A stretch of DNA of 52,605 nt. Source: an uncultured Paraprevotella sp. GTDB taxonomy: Bacteria > Bacteroidota > Bacteroidia > Bacteroidales > Bacteroidaceae. Where the stretch lies: assembly GCA_944319925.1 (NCBI GenBank), contig CALUFQ010000018.1, positions 1 to 52,605 of the forward strand, written 5' to 3'. Within the stretch, counting starts at the first letter, position 1; every line of letters starts with the position of its first letter. The notes below the pieces were generated by a model that saw only the letters and a program-made list of their open reading frames with translations, was not told the DNA's origin and ran no database searches. A program made the position numbers and the translations under genes. This document shows, in pieces, positions 28,429 to 38,072 of the stretch.

Positions 28429-30861
28429 ATGAAAAGAGGGTTTGTGTGTGTGTGCCTCGCATGGGTAGCTTGTTTCACTTTTGCAGAGGATTTGAAGTTG
28501 TGGTACAGTCAGCCTGCCCGTAATTGGACGGACGCCCTTCCCATCGGTAATTCCCGCATGGGGGCGATGGTGTATGGCGGTACGGCACGTGAGGAACTCC
28601 AGCTCAACGAAGAGACGTTTTGGGCCGGAGGGCCGTATGACAATGACAACAAGAATGCACGTTACGTGCTTCCGGTCGTGCGGCAACTGATATTCGAGAA
28701 TAAGAATTGGGATGCACAGAACTTGGTGGATGCCAATTTCTTTGCCGGGAAACACGGCATGAGTTACATGACTGTGGGCAATCTCTTCTTGGACTTTCCG
28801 GGGCATGACAAGGCCACGGACTATTACCGGGATTTGGATATCTCCAATGCCACGGCTACCACACGCTATAAAGTGGATGGGGTGGACTATATTCGCACGG
28901 CTTTCGCTTCGTTCACCGACAGCGTGGTCATCATGCGGGTGCAGGCCGGTAAGGCGGGTTCCTTGGCTTTCCGCGTCAGCTATGAGGCTCCGTTGCCCCA
29001 TGAGGTGAAGGCAGAAGGCAGCAAGCTGTCCATCCTTTGCCAAGGCCGTGACCAGGAACGGGTGAAGGCCGCGTTGCGGGCGGAATGCCGTGTGCAGGTT
29101 GTGACGGACGGCAAGGTGGAGGCTTCGGGCAACGCCTTGGAAGTGTCCGGAGCAAAGGAAGCTACTTTGTATATCTCGGCAGCTACGAATTTCGTGAACT
29201 ATCATGATGTGAGTGGCGATGCGGCCGCCTGCGCGGAGCGTTATCTCGCACAGGCCATGAAGGTGCCCTACGAAAAGGCGTTGGAAAACCACGTGGCTTA
29301 TTACAAAAGCTTGTTCGACCGGGTGCAGTTGACTTTGGGCGATGGAAAGGCCGATGAAGCTTCCAAGCAGGAAACTTATGTGCGTATCCGCGACTTCAAG
29401 CAAGGCAAGGATCAAACGTTGCCCACCTTGTTGTTCCAATACGGGCGTTATCTGTTGATTTCCTCTTCGCAGCCCGGCGGGCAACCCGCCAACTTGCAAG
29501 GTATTTGGAATGGCAGCACGGGCCCGGCGTGGGACAGCAAATACACCATCAACATCAACACGGAAATGAACTATTGGCCGGCAGAGGTGACCAACCTGAG
29601 CGAGATGCACGAGCCGTTGTTCGCCATGCTGAAAGACTTGTCGGTGACGGGAGCCAAGACCGCCCGCGACATGTATGAATGTGGCGGATGGGTGGCGCAT
29701 CACAATACCGACTTGTGGCGCATTGCCGGCCCGGTGGACTTTGCGTCGGCTGGCATGTGGCCTACCGGAGGGGCTTGGCTGGCTCAGCACCTGTGGCAGC
29801 ACTACTTGTTCACCGGCGACAAGGACTTCTTGAAAACTTATTATCCGGTGCTGAAAGGCACGGCGCAGTTCTTCCTGGATTTCCTCGTGGAACATCCCGA
29901 CAATCATTGGTGGGTGGTGTCTCCGTCGGTGTCGCCCGAACATGGCCCGATGACAGCCGGCTGCACGATGGACAACCAAATCGTGTTTGACGCGTTGCGT
30001 AACACCTTGCTGGCTTCGCGCATCCTTGGAGAGGATGAGGCGTTCCAACAGGAATTGGAGCAGATGATAGACCGCCTTCCGCCGATGCAGATTGGGAAGT
30101 ACGGCCAATTGCAGGAATGGTTGGAAGACCGCGATGACCCCAAGGACGAGCATCGCCACATCTCCCATCTCTACGGACTTTATCCGAGCAACCAGATTTC
30201 CCCGTTCCTGCATCCGGAACTGTTCCGTGCCGCACGGACCACGTTGGAGCAACGCGGCGACATGGCCACGGGGTGGAGCTTGGGCTGGAAAATCAACTTT
30301 TGGGCGCGCATGCTGGACGGCAACCATGCCTATCGCATCATCAGCAATATGTTGCAGCTGTTGCCCAGTGATGGAGAGGCGAGGAATCATCCGGAAGGTC
30401 GTACCTATCCCAACATGTTTGATGCACATCCACCTTTCCAAATTGACGGGAATTTCGGGGCTGCAGCCGGCATAGCCGAAATGCTTGTACAAAGCCACGA
30501 CGGGGCGGTGCACCTGTTGCCGGCGTTGCCGGACGCATGGGCAGAAGGCAGCGTGAAGGGACTTCGCGCACGTGGCGGTTACGAGGTGGACATGGAATGG
30601 GCGGATGGAAATTTGTCCGGAGCTACGGTACGTTCTACTATTGGCGGCACGTTACGCCTTCGTTCTGCCGTGCCTTTGAAAGGTAAGGGGTTGCGTAAGG
30701 CTTCCGGGGCATGCCCGAACGCATTGCTCGCTCCTGCAGAGGTGAAAACACCTTTGTATTCGCCGGAGTTGAAGGAGAAACCTGCCGTGTCTGCCCCTGT
30801 GGTGTATGAATACGACGTGGAGACGAAGCCTGGCAAGACTTATCGGTTCAAGGCCATTTAA
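28429..30861 (+). CDS. GH95 alpha-L-fucosidase / alpha-L-galactosidase
   Basis: An 810-residue secreted GH95 enzyme of normal length. The N-terminal sandwich begins WTDALPIGNSRMGAMVYGG, the (alpha/alpha)6 barrel holds the active site and a short C-terminal sandwich follows. Candidate catalytic residues by comparison with the Bifidobacterium fucosidase AfcA are Asn375 and Asn377 (ININTEMNYWPAE, same two-residue spacing), acid Glu504 (SVSPEHGP) and Asp673 (FQIDGNFG). GH95 members remove terminal alpha-L-fucose or alpha-L-galactose by inversion. In the complex-xylan locus of B. ovatus a GH95 acts as an alpha-L-galactosidase, so L-galactose on corn-type xylan is the favoured substrate; this is inference from context. 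It lies 22 bases after the esterase gene. Confidence 0.93.
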   Translation: MKRGFVCVCLAWVACFTFAEDLKLWYSQPARNWTDALPIGNSRMGAMVYGGTAREELQLNEETFWAGGPYDNDNKNARYVLPVVRQLIFENKNWDAQNLVDANFFAGKHGMSYMTVGNLFLDFPGHDKATDYYRDLDISNATATTRYKVDGVDYIRTAFASFTDSVVIMRVQAGKAGSLAFRVSYEAPLPHEVKAEGSKLSILCQGRDQERVKAALRAECRVQVVTDGKVEASGNALEVSGAKEATLYISAATNFVNYHDVSGDAAACAERYLAQAMKVPYEKALENHVAYYKSLFDRVQLTLGDGKADEASKQETYVRIRDFKQGKDQTLPTLLFQYGRYLLISSSQPGGQPANLQGIWNGSTGPAWDSKYTININTEMNYWPAEVTNLSEMHEPLFAMLKDLSVTGAKTARDMYECGGWVAHHNTDLWRIAGPVDFASAGMWPTGGAWLAQHLWQHYLFTGDKDFLKTYYPVLKGTAQFFLDFLVEHPDNHWWVVSPSVSPEHGPMTAGCTMDNQIVFDALRNTLLASRILGEDEAFQQELEQMIDRLPPMQIGKYGQLQEWLEDRDDPKDEHRHISHLYGLYPSNQISPFLHPELFRAARTTLEQRGDMATGWSLGWKINFWARMLDGNHAYRIISNMLQLLPSDGEARNHPEGRTYPNMFDAHPPFQIDGNFGAAAGIAEMLVQSHDGAVHLLPALPDAWAEGSVKGLRARGGYEVDMEWADGNLSGATVRSTIGGTLRLRSAVPLKGKGLRKASGACPNALLAPAEVKTPLYSPELKEKPAVSAPVVYEYDVETKPGKTYRFKAI

Positions 30862-30897
30862 TCGGAAACCTTCATTAATCTAAAATTAATATCAGTT

Positions 30898-32781
30898 ATG
30901 AGGAAGAAAAATTGGTTGGATTTCTTGCCCTTGTGCTTGTGCCTGGTCGGGACCCCGGCGTGGGGCGAAGAGTTGTTGCAGCTGGCCAGTCCGGGCGGAC
31001 AGGTCACGGTGCGCGTGTTCACGGAGGGAGGAAAACTCTTCTGTGACGCGAAGCGGGAGGGTGTCGCGATGCTGGCATCCTCGCCTTTGGGTCTCGTGGC
31101 CGATGGCGTGGACTTGGGGGCGAACGTGTCGGCCCGTTCTGCCGCAGAAACTGAAAAAATTGACGAAAGCTATCCGTTGTTCGGCAACCACGCCAAAGCC
31201 CGCAACCGGGCGGTGGAGGCGGCGTTGCCCCTAGAGGCTTCAGGCAAACGTTATACCTTGTTCGTGCGGGCTTATGATGACGGGATGGCCGTGCGCTACG
31301 CCTTGCCTGAAGGGACGAAGCGGGTGGACGGTGAACGGACAATCTGGGTGCTTGCCTCAGACGCGGAAAAAGTGGCCTGGACGAATTTTTCGCCCGACTA
31401 TGAGGGCATCTCACGTGTCACGCCGATGGACAGTGTGCCCGAAGGAGAGACACTGGCAGGGCCGGTAACGATGAAAACGGCAGGTTGTTACCTTTCGTTC
31501 TCGGAAGCGGACTGCGAGGCGTTTCCCGACATGGCCTTCGTGCGCGAAGGAAATGCGCTGAAGGTTTGTTTCCCGGCTTCGGAAAAAGGCTGGGATTTGG
31601 TGCGCTTGTCCGATGAATCGGAGAAAATTCTGGATGGGCATTACAAAGGTAAGCTGGTGTCGCCTTGGCGGACAGTGGTGATGGCCGGGGATTTGAACGG
31701 ATTGGCCAACTCCGACATGATGACAAATCTTTGTCCCGCTCCTGCAGAGGACATGGATTTTTCGTGGGTCAAACCCGGGCGTTGCCTTTGGCAGTGGTGG
31801 AGTTCGGGCGCGCCGAAATACGAAGAACAACGTGCGTGGTATGATGCCGCCGTGGCGTTGGGATGGGAATACTACCTGATAGACGACGGTTGGCGGAACT
31901 GGAAGAAGGACGGAAAAGACCAATGGGCGTTGCTGGAAGACGCGATAGCATACGGCGACAGCGTGGGCGTGAAGACCCTTGTATGGGTCAATTCCGCCGA
32001 GATGCGGAAGGCTCCCGGGCGGCGGGCTTACCTGGAGCGGGTGAAAGCCATCGGCGCGGCCGGTATCAAGATAGATTTCATCCCCAAGGCCACCACGGAA
32101 ATCATGCAATGGTACATGGGGGCGACGCAGGACTGTGCGGAACTGGGGCTGCTGGTGAACTTCCACGGCAGCGTGAAACCGACAGGGTTGTCCCGCACTT
32201 ATCCTCATGACATCACACGCGAGGCGGTGCGCGGGAATGAATATCAAATCCGGCGTTTCAACCGTGTGCTGCCGCAGTCGCACTACGTGTCGTTGCCCTT
32301 TACCCGCTTGTTGGCCGGGGCGGCGGACTTGACACCGGTGACGTTGAATCCGGAAGAAATCGCCACAGGCGGGTACAGCTGGGCGCACGAAGTGGCACAG
32401 GCCATCGTGTTCCTTTCCCCGGTGTTGCACTTCAGCGACCATTATTCCTATTATTTGGAAAGTCCGATGCGTGACTTGTTCGAAGCAATGCCTACGACAT
32501 GGGACGAAACGCGGGTGCTCTCCTGCACGGAAATGGGCGAGGTGGCCGCTTACGCCCGCCGCAAGGGAAAGGAATGGTGGATAGGCGTGATGAACGGCGA
32601 CAGCCCGCAGGAAATCACGATTCCGCTGGACTTCCTGAAACGGAAAAAGAAAGGCACCTTGGTGTTTGACGATGAAACGAGGCTGGACGGCATCGTGAGG
32701 GAAGACCGGAAAGTGTCGCCTCAAGAGGTGTTGCACGTCAAGTTGCGCCCTGGTGGCGGATTTGTGGCCCGGTTGCGTTGA
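30898..32781 (+). CDS. GH97 glycosidase, retaining alpha-galactosidase type
   Basis: A 627-residue secreted GH97 enzyme. An N-terminal super-sandwich (about 25-270) is followed by the catalytic barrel (CLWQWWSSGAPKYEEQRAWY, then YYLIDDGW). Asp393 in AGIKIDFIP and Glu448 in VRGNEY are 55 residues apart. As I recall, this is the spacing between nucleophile Asp415 and acid/base Glu470 in the retaining alpha-galactosidase BtGal97b; the inverting SusB type lacks that Asp. So this is probably an alpha-galactosidase rather than an alpha-glucosidase. In a xylan locus it would remove terminal alpha-galactose from side chains. It lies 36 bases after GH95, matching their joint presence in the known complex-xylan locus. 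Confidence 0.93.
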   Translation: MRKKNWLDFLPLCLCLVGTPAWGEELLQLASPGGQVTVRVFTEGGKLFCDAKREGVAMLASSPLGLVADGVDLGANVSARSAAETEKIDESYPLFGNHAKARNRAVEAALPLEASGKRYTLFVRAYDDGMAVRYALPEGTKRVDGERTIWVLASDAEKVAWTNFSPDYEGISRVTPMDSVPEGETLAGPVTMKTAGCYLSFSEADCEAFPDMAFVREGNALKVCFPASEKGWDLVRLSDESEKILDGHYKGKLVSPWRTVVMAGDLNGLANSDMMTNLCPAPAEDMDFSWVKPGRCLWQWWSSGAPKYEEQRAWYDAAVALGWEYYLIDDGWRNWKKDGKDQWALLEDAIAYGDSVGVKTLVWVNSAEMRKAPGRRAYLERVKAIGAAGIKIDFIPKATTEIMQWYMGATQDCAELGLLVNFHGSVKPTGLSRTYPHDITREAVRGNEYQIRRFNRVLPQSHYVSLPFTRLLAGAADLTPVTLNPEEIATGGYSWAHEVAQAIVFLSPVLHFSDHYSYYLESPMRDLFEAMPTTWDETRVLSCTEMGEVAAYARRKGKEWWIGVMNGDSPQEITIPLDFLKRKKKGTLVFDDETRLDGIVREDRKVSPQEVLHVKLRPGGGFVARLR

Positions 32782-32813
32782 TTTTTTATGAAATGAGATA
32801 AAACGACAGACAC

Positions 32814-35438
32814 ATGAAGATAGTCAGAATCGTGGCGGCTTTGTGCTGCTGGTGTGTGTGGTCTTTGTCCGTGCGGGCGGGACTTCCGGTGGAGAATTTC
32901 GTGGTCGGCGAGGCCGGAAACGGGAATTTTCCGCTGGTGACCCCGCAAGAGGTGGCTGCACTGTGTTATGCCCGGAATGAACATGCCGGGGTGGTGCGCG
33001 CCATCCGCGACTTGCAGGAAGACGTGTTGCGGGTGACGGGACGTTCGCCCCGCGTGACCTTGGAAAAGGGTGCCGCGTTGCCGGTCATTATTGGTACGTT
33101 GGGACGCAATGCCCTGGTGACGGACATGGTGGAGCGTGGCATCTTGCGGGCGGAAGATCTCGATGGCAAGTGGGAGAGCTTCGTGATAGCCGTGGTGGAC
33201 AACCCGGCGGCGGGCATGTCTCGTGCCTTGGTGATTGCCGGGAGCGACAAGCGCGGCACGATTTATGGCATTTATGAACTGTCGCGCCGGTTGGGTGTGT
33301 CGCCTTGGTACTGGTGGGCCGACGTGCCGGTGAAGCGGCGGAAGGCGGCATACGTCAAGGCTGATACTTATGTGGCTTCCGGCGAACCAAAAGTGAAATA
33401 CCGTGGCTTCTTCATCAACGACGAGTTTCCCTGCATGACGGAATGGGCGCGGGAGAAGTTCGGCGGGCTGAACAGCCAGATGTATGCCCATGTCTATGAA
33501 CTCCTGTTGCGCCTGAGGGCCAATACGTTGTGGCCGGCCATGTGGGGCTCGTTCAAGGAATACAAGCCGTTGGTGTCCGTGCCTACGGATGCGGACGGGC
33601 TCTCAGCCGGAAACTGCTTCAACGAAGACGACCCGGACAATCCGCGCCTGGCCGATGAATACGGCATCGTGGTGGGCACGTCGCATCACGAACCGATGCA
33701 ACGTTCGCAACAGGAGTGGATACGCCATAAGGACGAGTATGGCAACGGGGAATGGAACTGGCTGACCAACAAGGAAGCCATCAAACGGTTCTTCCGCGAA
33801 GGCATAGAAAACACGAAGGACTATGAAAGCATGGTGACCATTGGCATGCGGGGCGATGAAGACCGCCCGATGACCGACGCGGGAAGCCGGGAAGCCAATT
33901 TTCGCGTGATGGAGGAAATCATCGCCGAGCAGCGCAAGATTATCCGCAAGGCCACTGGGCGTCCGGCGGAGGAAATGCCGCAGGTGTGGACGCTCTACAA
34001 GGAAGTCCAGGAATATTACGAAATGGGACTTTCTGTGCCGGAGGATGTGATAATCTTGTTGTGTGATGATGACTGGGGACATGTGCGTTGTATGCCTTCG
34101 TTGGAGGAAGGCAAACGCCATCCGGGCGGATATGGCATGTATTATCATGCGAATTACTATGGTGCTCCCCGTGCGGGGAAATGGCTTACCATGTCATCTG
34201 TGATGGAGATGTGGGAACAACTGCAACTGACTTACGCTTATGGTGTGGACAAGTTGTGGATTTTGAACGTGGGCGACCTTAAACCGAACGAATATGTTAC
34301 GGACTTTTTTATGGAAATGGCATGGAACCCCGACACGTTCCGCGTGGACAACCTGCAGGACTATGCCGAAAGGTTCTGTGCCATGCAGTTTGGCGAGAGG
34401 CAGGCCCGGGAGGCGGCGGCTTTGCTGTCGGCCTACGGGCGTTATGCGTCGCGGGTGACGGCGGAGATGCTGGACGCGGAGACCTATAATTTGGAATCGG
34501 GAGAGTTCAAGGCCGTGCGCGACGAATTCATGGCTTTGGAGGCCCGTGCGCTTAGGCAATATTTGACGTTGGATGCGGCTTGTCATGATGCTTACAAGGA
34601 ACTGGTGTTGTTCCCCATTCAGGGAATGGCAAACCTGTATGACATGTACTATGCGTTGGCCATGAACCGCAAGTTGGCGGCGGAGGGAAACGCCGAGGCC
34701 AACGTGTGGGCCGACAGGGTGGAGGCTTGTTTCGTGCGCGATTCCTTGCTTTGCTATGATTACAATCATCACGTGGCGGATGGCAAATGGAACCATTACA
34801 TGGACCAAGTGCACATCGGATATACCTCGTGGCATGCGCCGCGCTATAACCGCATGCCGGAAGTGGAACGCGTGGCTGGACAACCGGAGGGGCTTTTGAC
34901 GGGATATGTGTTCCGTGAGAAGGGCGGGGTGGTGTCCATGGAGGCCGAACATGTGTTTGCCGTGGAAGATGCCGCAGAAGCCGCATGGACGGTGATTCCC
35001 GGGTTGGGACGCACTCTTTCGGGACTTACCCTGATGCCTTATACTGCCACGCCGGACGGTGCGCAGGCGGACTACCGGATGCGCATTGAAGCGGTGCGCG
35101 ACTCGGTGGACGTATATCTCACGTTTGCTGCCACCATGCCGTTCCTGCCGGGCGGGCATCATGCGTCTGTGGCGTTGGACGGGGGCGGGGAGGCCACTAT
35201 CGGGTTGAACCAGGACTTGACGTGGGAGAACAAATACACGTTGATGTACCCCACGGCGGCTGCCCGCATTATCAGCAAGCGGGTGCGCCTGCCTTTGTCG
35301 AAAACTTCGGACGGGATGCACACGTTGACTTATCGCCCGTTGCAGCCGGGCGTAGTGCTGGAGAAAGTCATTGTGGACTGCGGCGGCTACGAGCGGACGC
35401 ATCTTGGCATGCCGGAAAGTCCGTATGAGAAGAAATAA
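32814..35438 (+). CDS. GH115 alpha-glucuronidase (first copy)
   Basis: An 874-residue secreted GH115 enzyme, the usual family length. It removes glucuronic or 4-O-methylglucuronic acid from internal and terminal xylose units of xylan. The signal peptide ends SLSVRA. Family landmarks are ALVIAGSDKRGTIYGIYELS with SPWYWWADVPVKRR, YRGFFINDEFPCMTEW at the barrel entry, LWPAMWGSF, ADEYGIVVGTSHHEPM, IGMRGDEDRPM and LWILNVGDLKPNEYVTDFF. The C-terminal 180 residues are a beta-sandwich. Its stop codon overlaps the next start (TAATG at 35436-35440), suggesting coupling with GH2. A second GH115 lies at 42557-45154; the two are clearly divergent. Confidence 0.94.
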   Translation: MKIVRIVAALCCWCVWSLSVRAGLPVENFVVGEAGNGNFPLVTPQEVAALCYARNEHAGVVRAIRDLQEDVLRVTGRSPRVTLEKGAALPVIIGTLGRNALVTDMVERGILRAEDLDGKWESFVIAVVDNPAAGMSRALVIAGSDKRGTIYGIYELSRRLGVSPWYWWADVPVKRRKAAYVKADTYVASGEPKVKYRGFFINDEFPCMTEWAREKFGGLNSQMYAHVYELLLRLRANTLWPAMWGSFKEYKPLVSVPTDADGLSAGNCFNEDDPDNPRLADEYGIVVGTSHHEPMQRSQQEWIRHKDEYGNGEWNWLTNKEAIKRFFREGIENTKDYESMVTIGMRGDEDRPMTDAGSREANFRVMEEIIAEQRKIIRKATGRPAEEMPQVWTLYKEVQEYYEMGLSVPEDVIILLCDDDWGHVRCMPSLEEGKRHPGGYGMYYHANYYGAPRAGKWLTMSSVMEMWEQLQLTYAYGVDKLWILNVGDLKPNEYVTDFFMEMAWNPDTFRVDNLQDYAERFCAMQFGERQAREAAALLSAYGRYASRVTAEMLDAETYNLESGEFKAVRDEFMALEARALRQYLTLDAACHDAYKELVLFPIQGMANLYDMYYALAMNRKLAAEGNAEANVWADRVEACFVRDSLLCYDYNHHVADGKWNHYMDQVHIGYTSWHAPRYNRMPEVERVAGQPEGLLTGYVFREKGGVVSMEAEHVFAVEDAAEAAWTVIPGLGRTLSGLTLMPYTATPDGAQADYRMRIEAVRDSVDVYLTFAATMPFLPGGHHASVALDGGGEATIGLNQDLTWENKYTLMYPTAAARIISKRVRLPLSKTSDGMHTLTYRPLQPGVVLEKVIVDCGGYERTHLGMPESPYEKK

Positions 35439-38041
35439 TGCATATATATAGGAATATGACCAAACGATTATATTTATTGTTGGTGTGGTGCACGGTTTGC
35501 CTGTGTGGCAGCATGGCATCCGCCAAAGGACGAGAAGTAGTGAACCTGAACCGTGAGTGGACATACCAACGCGGGGATTTCCTTGGGGCAGAGCGGGCGG
35601 ACTATGACGATTCCGGATGGGAACGCATCGGATTGCCGCATTCGTTCAGTATTCCTTATTTCCTTTCGAGCGAGTTCTACACCGGATACGGTTGGTACCG
35701 CAAGGTGTTGGATTTGTCGAAAGACGACCTGGAGAGGGATTTGTTTTTGGAGTTCGACGGAGTGTTCCAAGAGGCCGAAGTGTATGTCAACGGCACGTTG
35801 GCGGGTACGCATCGGGGCGGATACACGGGTTTCAGCATTCGTGTTACGCCATACGTGAAACGAGGTGAGAATCAAATTGCCGTGCGTGTGAACAATTTGT
35901 GGCGGGCAGACTTGGCTCCGCGGGCTGGTGAACATGTGTTTAGCGGAGGAATTTATCGCAATGTGCGATTGGTGAAGAAGTATCCTGTTCATATTGACTG
36001 GTACGGCACGTGGGTGACTACGCCTTCGTTGGAGGCGCAGGAGGGGCGTTCGTCCAATGTGCGTGTTCGTACAGAGGTGCGGAACAATACCGGTAAGAGT
36101 GGAACTTACCGGTTGAAAATACAAGTGAAGGATGCCGAAGGAAACGTGGTGGTTGAACGGGATACCGTGCAATCGGTGGAAGCCGGTACGGTCGCGATGT
36201 TCGACCAGGCAACGGAGGAGATTCCGGGCGTGGATTTGTGGTCGCCGTCCAGCCCCCGGTTATATACCTTGGTGAGCGAACTTTACCAAGGGCGAAAGTT
36301 GATAGACCGCGAGGAAACGGATTTTGGCTTCCGTTGGTTTAAATGGACGGCGGAGAAAGGTTTTTTCCTGAACGGGGAACATCTCTTTTTCCACGGAGCC
36401 AACGTGCATCAGGATCAAGCCGGATGGGGCGATGCCGTGACGGAAGAAGCCATGCGGCGCGATGTGCGGATGATGAAAGAGGCCGGCTTCGACATCATCC
36501 GGGGCAGCCATTACCCCCATGCCCCCGCTTTTGCCAAGGCTTGCGACCGTGAAGGTATGCTCTTCTGGTCGGAAACGGCTTTTTGGGGGACGGCCGGGCC
36601 TAAGGTGGACGGCGGCTGGACGGCGAGTGCCTATCCAGTGCGGGACGAAGACATTGACGACTTTGAACAAAGTGTGCTCCAGCAACTGGCAGACATGATC
36701 CGCATCAACCGGAACAGTCCTTCCATTGTGGTGTGGAGCGTTTCCAACGAACCTTTTTTCACTGTGGACAAAACAATTCCGGGCGTGAAGCGTTTTTTAA
36801 AGAAAATGGTGGACAAGGCGCATGAACTAGACCCGACCCGGCCTGCGGCGGTGGGCGGGGCACAGCGTCCCATCGGTGAAGACCGGATAGACCTTATCGG
36901 AGATATTGCCGGGTATAACGGCGACGGCGCACGCATTGCGGATTTCCAGAATCCCGGCATTCCCAGTGTGGTGACGGAATATGGCAGTACGACTGCCGAT
37001 CGGCCGGGCAGATACATTGCCGGTTGGGGTGATTTGGCGCGTGATGAGGGATGGAAAGGCCGCGAGTGGCGTAGCGGGCAGATTATCTGGTGCGGGTTCG
37101 ACCATGGCAGTCAATTCGGTGGAAATATGGCCAAGATGGGCATCGTGGACTATTTCCGTTTGCCCAAACGTTCGTGGTACTGGTATCGCAATGAATATGG
37201 ACACCAGGCTCCGCCGGAATGGCCGGTGGAGGGCGTTCCGGCACGGCTTCGCTTGGATGCTTCCAAAACGAAAGGCATAAGGGCAGACGGGACGGACGAC
37301 GTGCAGCTGATAGTCACGGTGTTGGACAAAGACGGGCGCGAGTTGAGCAACAGTCCCGATGTGCGGCTGTCCGTGGTGTCCGGGCCGGGAGAGTTCCCCA
37401 CTGGCCGTGCCATAGATTTTTCTGCCGACAGCGATATCCGTATCATGGACGGGAAAGCCGCAATCGCTTTCCGGGCTTATTATGCCGGGCGGACGGTGGT
37501 GGAAGCCACTGCGGACGAATTGGAATCGGCGCGGGTGGAATTGGAATTTACCGGTGCGCCTGAATATGTGGAAGGCAAGGCATGGCAGATGGAGTCGCGC
37601 CCATACGTGCGTTTTGTCAAAGCAAAGGAACAACTGCAAATGCAGCGTTACGGAGTGGACAGCCCGACATTTGCCAGCAGTTCGGCTTTTGGACATTCCG
37701 CAGGAATGGCGGCAGATGGCAATGGGAAGACTTGGTGGTCGCCGGCAGCGGATGACAAGCAGCCTTTCCTGACGCTTGACGTGGAGCGCACATTGGACGT
37801 GCATTCGGTAAAGGCCGTGTTCGCAGCTTCCGGTGCAGGGCGTTGCGTAGTGGAGCTTTCTACCGATGAGTCAAATTGGCGGAAGGTCGCCGAGGCGGCT
37901 TCCCGGCAGGGTGGAGCGTGGGAAATCCGTTTGGAGGAACCCGTGAAAGCGCGTTTTATCCGTTTCTCTTTCCCGCAAGGCAGTGGTGCCGTGTGTCCGG
38001 CTTTGGCAGAAGTGGAGGCGAGCGGTACAGTGGCATATTAA
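35438..38041 (+). CDS. GH2 glycosidase with C-terminal F5/8-type domain
   Basis: An 867-residue secreted GH2 enzyme. The sugar-binding jelly roll (about 35-195), Ig-like domain (about 200-305) and TIM barrel (about 310-600) occur in normal order. The acid/base is Glu438 in VSNEPFF and the nucleophile Glu514 in VVTEYGS. An extra Ig-like domain (about 605-705) and a discoidin-like sandwich (about 735-865; SSSAFGHSAGMAADGNGKTW) follow and may bind sugar. GH2 covers beta-galactosidase, beta-glucuronidase, beta-mannosidase and exo-alpha-L-arabinofuranosidase/arabinopyranosidase activities; the sequence does not settle which. Beta-galactosidase action on side chains is a reasonable guess. The start overlaps the GH115 stop; a second ATG at 35456 also gives a good signal peptide. 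Confidence 0.92.
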   Translation: MHIYRNMTKRLYLLLVWCTVCLCGSMASAKGREVVNLNREWTYQRGDFLGAERADYDDSGWERIGLPHSFSIPYFLSSEFYTGYGWYRKVLDLSKDDLERDLFLEFDGVFQEAEVYVNGTLAGTHRGGYTGFSIRVTPYVKRGENQIAVRVNNLWRADLAPRAGEHVFSGGIYRNVRLVKKYPVHIDWYGTWVTTPSLEAQEGRSSNVRVRTEVRNNTGKSGTYRLKIQVKDAEGNVVVERDTVQSVEAGTVAMFDQATEEIPGVDLWSPSSPRLYTLVSELYQGRKLIDREETDFGFRWFKWTAEKGFFLNGEHLFFHGANVHQDQAGWGDAVTEEAMRRDVRMMKEAGFDIIRGSHYPHAPAFAKACDREGMLFWSETAFWGTAGPKVDGGWTASAYPVRDEDIDDFEQSVLQQLADMIRINRNSPSIVVWSVSNEPFFTVDKTIPGVKRFLKKMVDKAHELDPTRPAAVGGAQRPIGEDRIDLIGDIAGYNGDGARIADFQNPGIPSVVTEYGSTTADRPGRYIAGWGDLARDEGWKGREWRSGQIIWCGFDHGSQFGGNMAKMGIVDYFRLPKRSWYWYRNEYGHQAPPEWPVEGVPARLRLDASKTKGIRADGTDDVQLIVTVLDKDGRELSNSPDVRLSVVSGPGEFPTGRAIDFSADSDIRIMDGKAAIAFRAYYAGRTVVEATADELESARVELEFTGAPEYVEGKAWQMESRPYVRFVKAKEQLQMQRYGVDSPTFASSSAFGHSAGMAADGNGKTWWSPAADDKQPFLTLDVERTLDVHSVKAVFAASGAGRCVVELSTDESNWRKVAEAASRQGGAWEIRLEEPVKARFIRFSFPQGSGAVCPALAEVEASGTVAY

Positions 38042-38072
38042 AAATAGATAATAATTTTAATTAGTGAAACAG

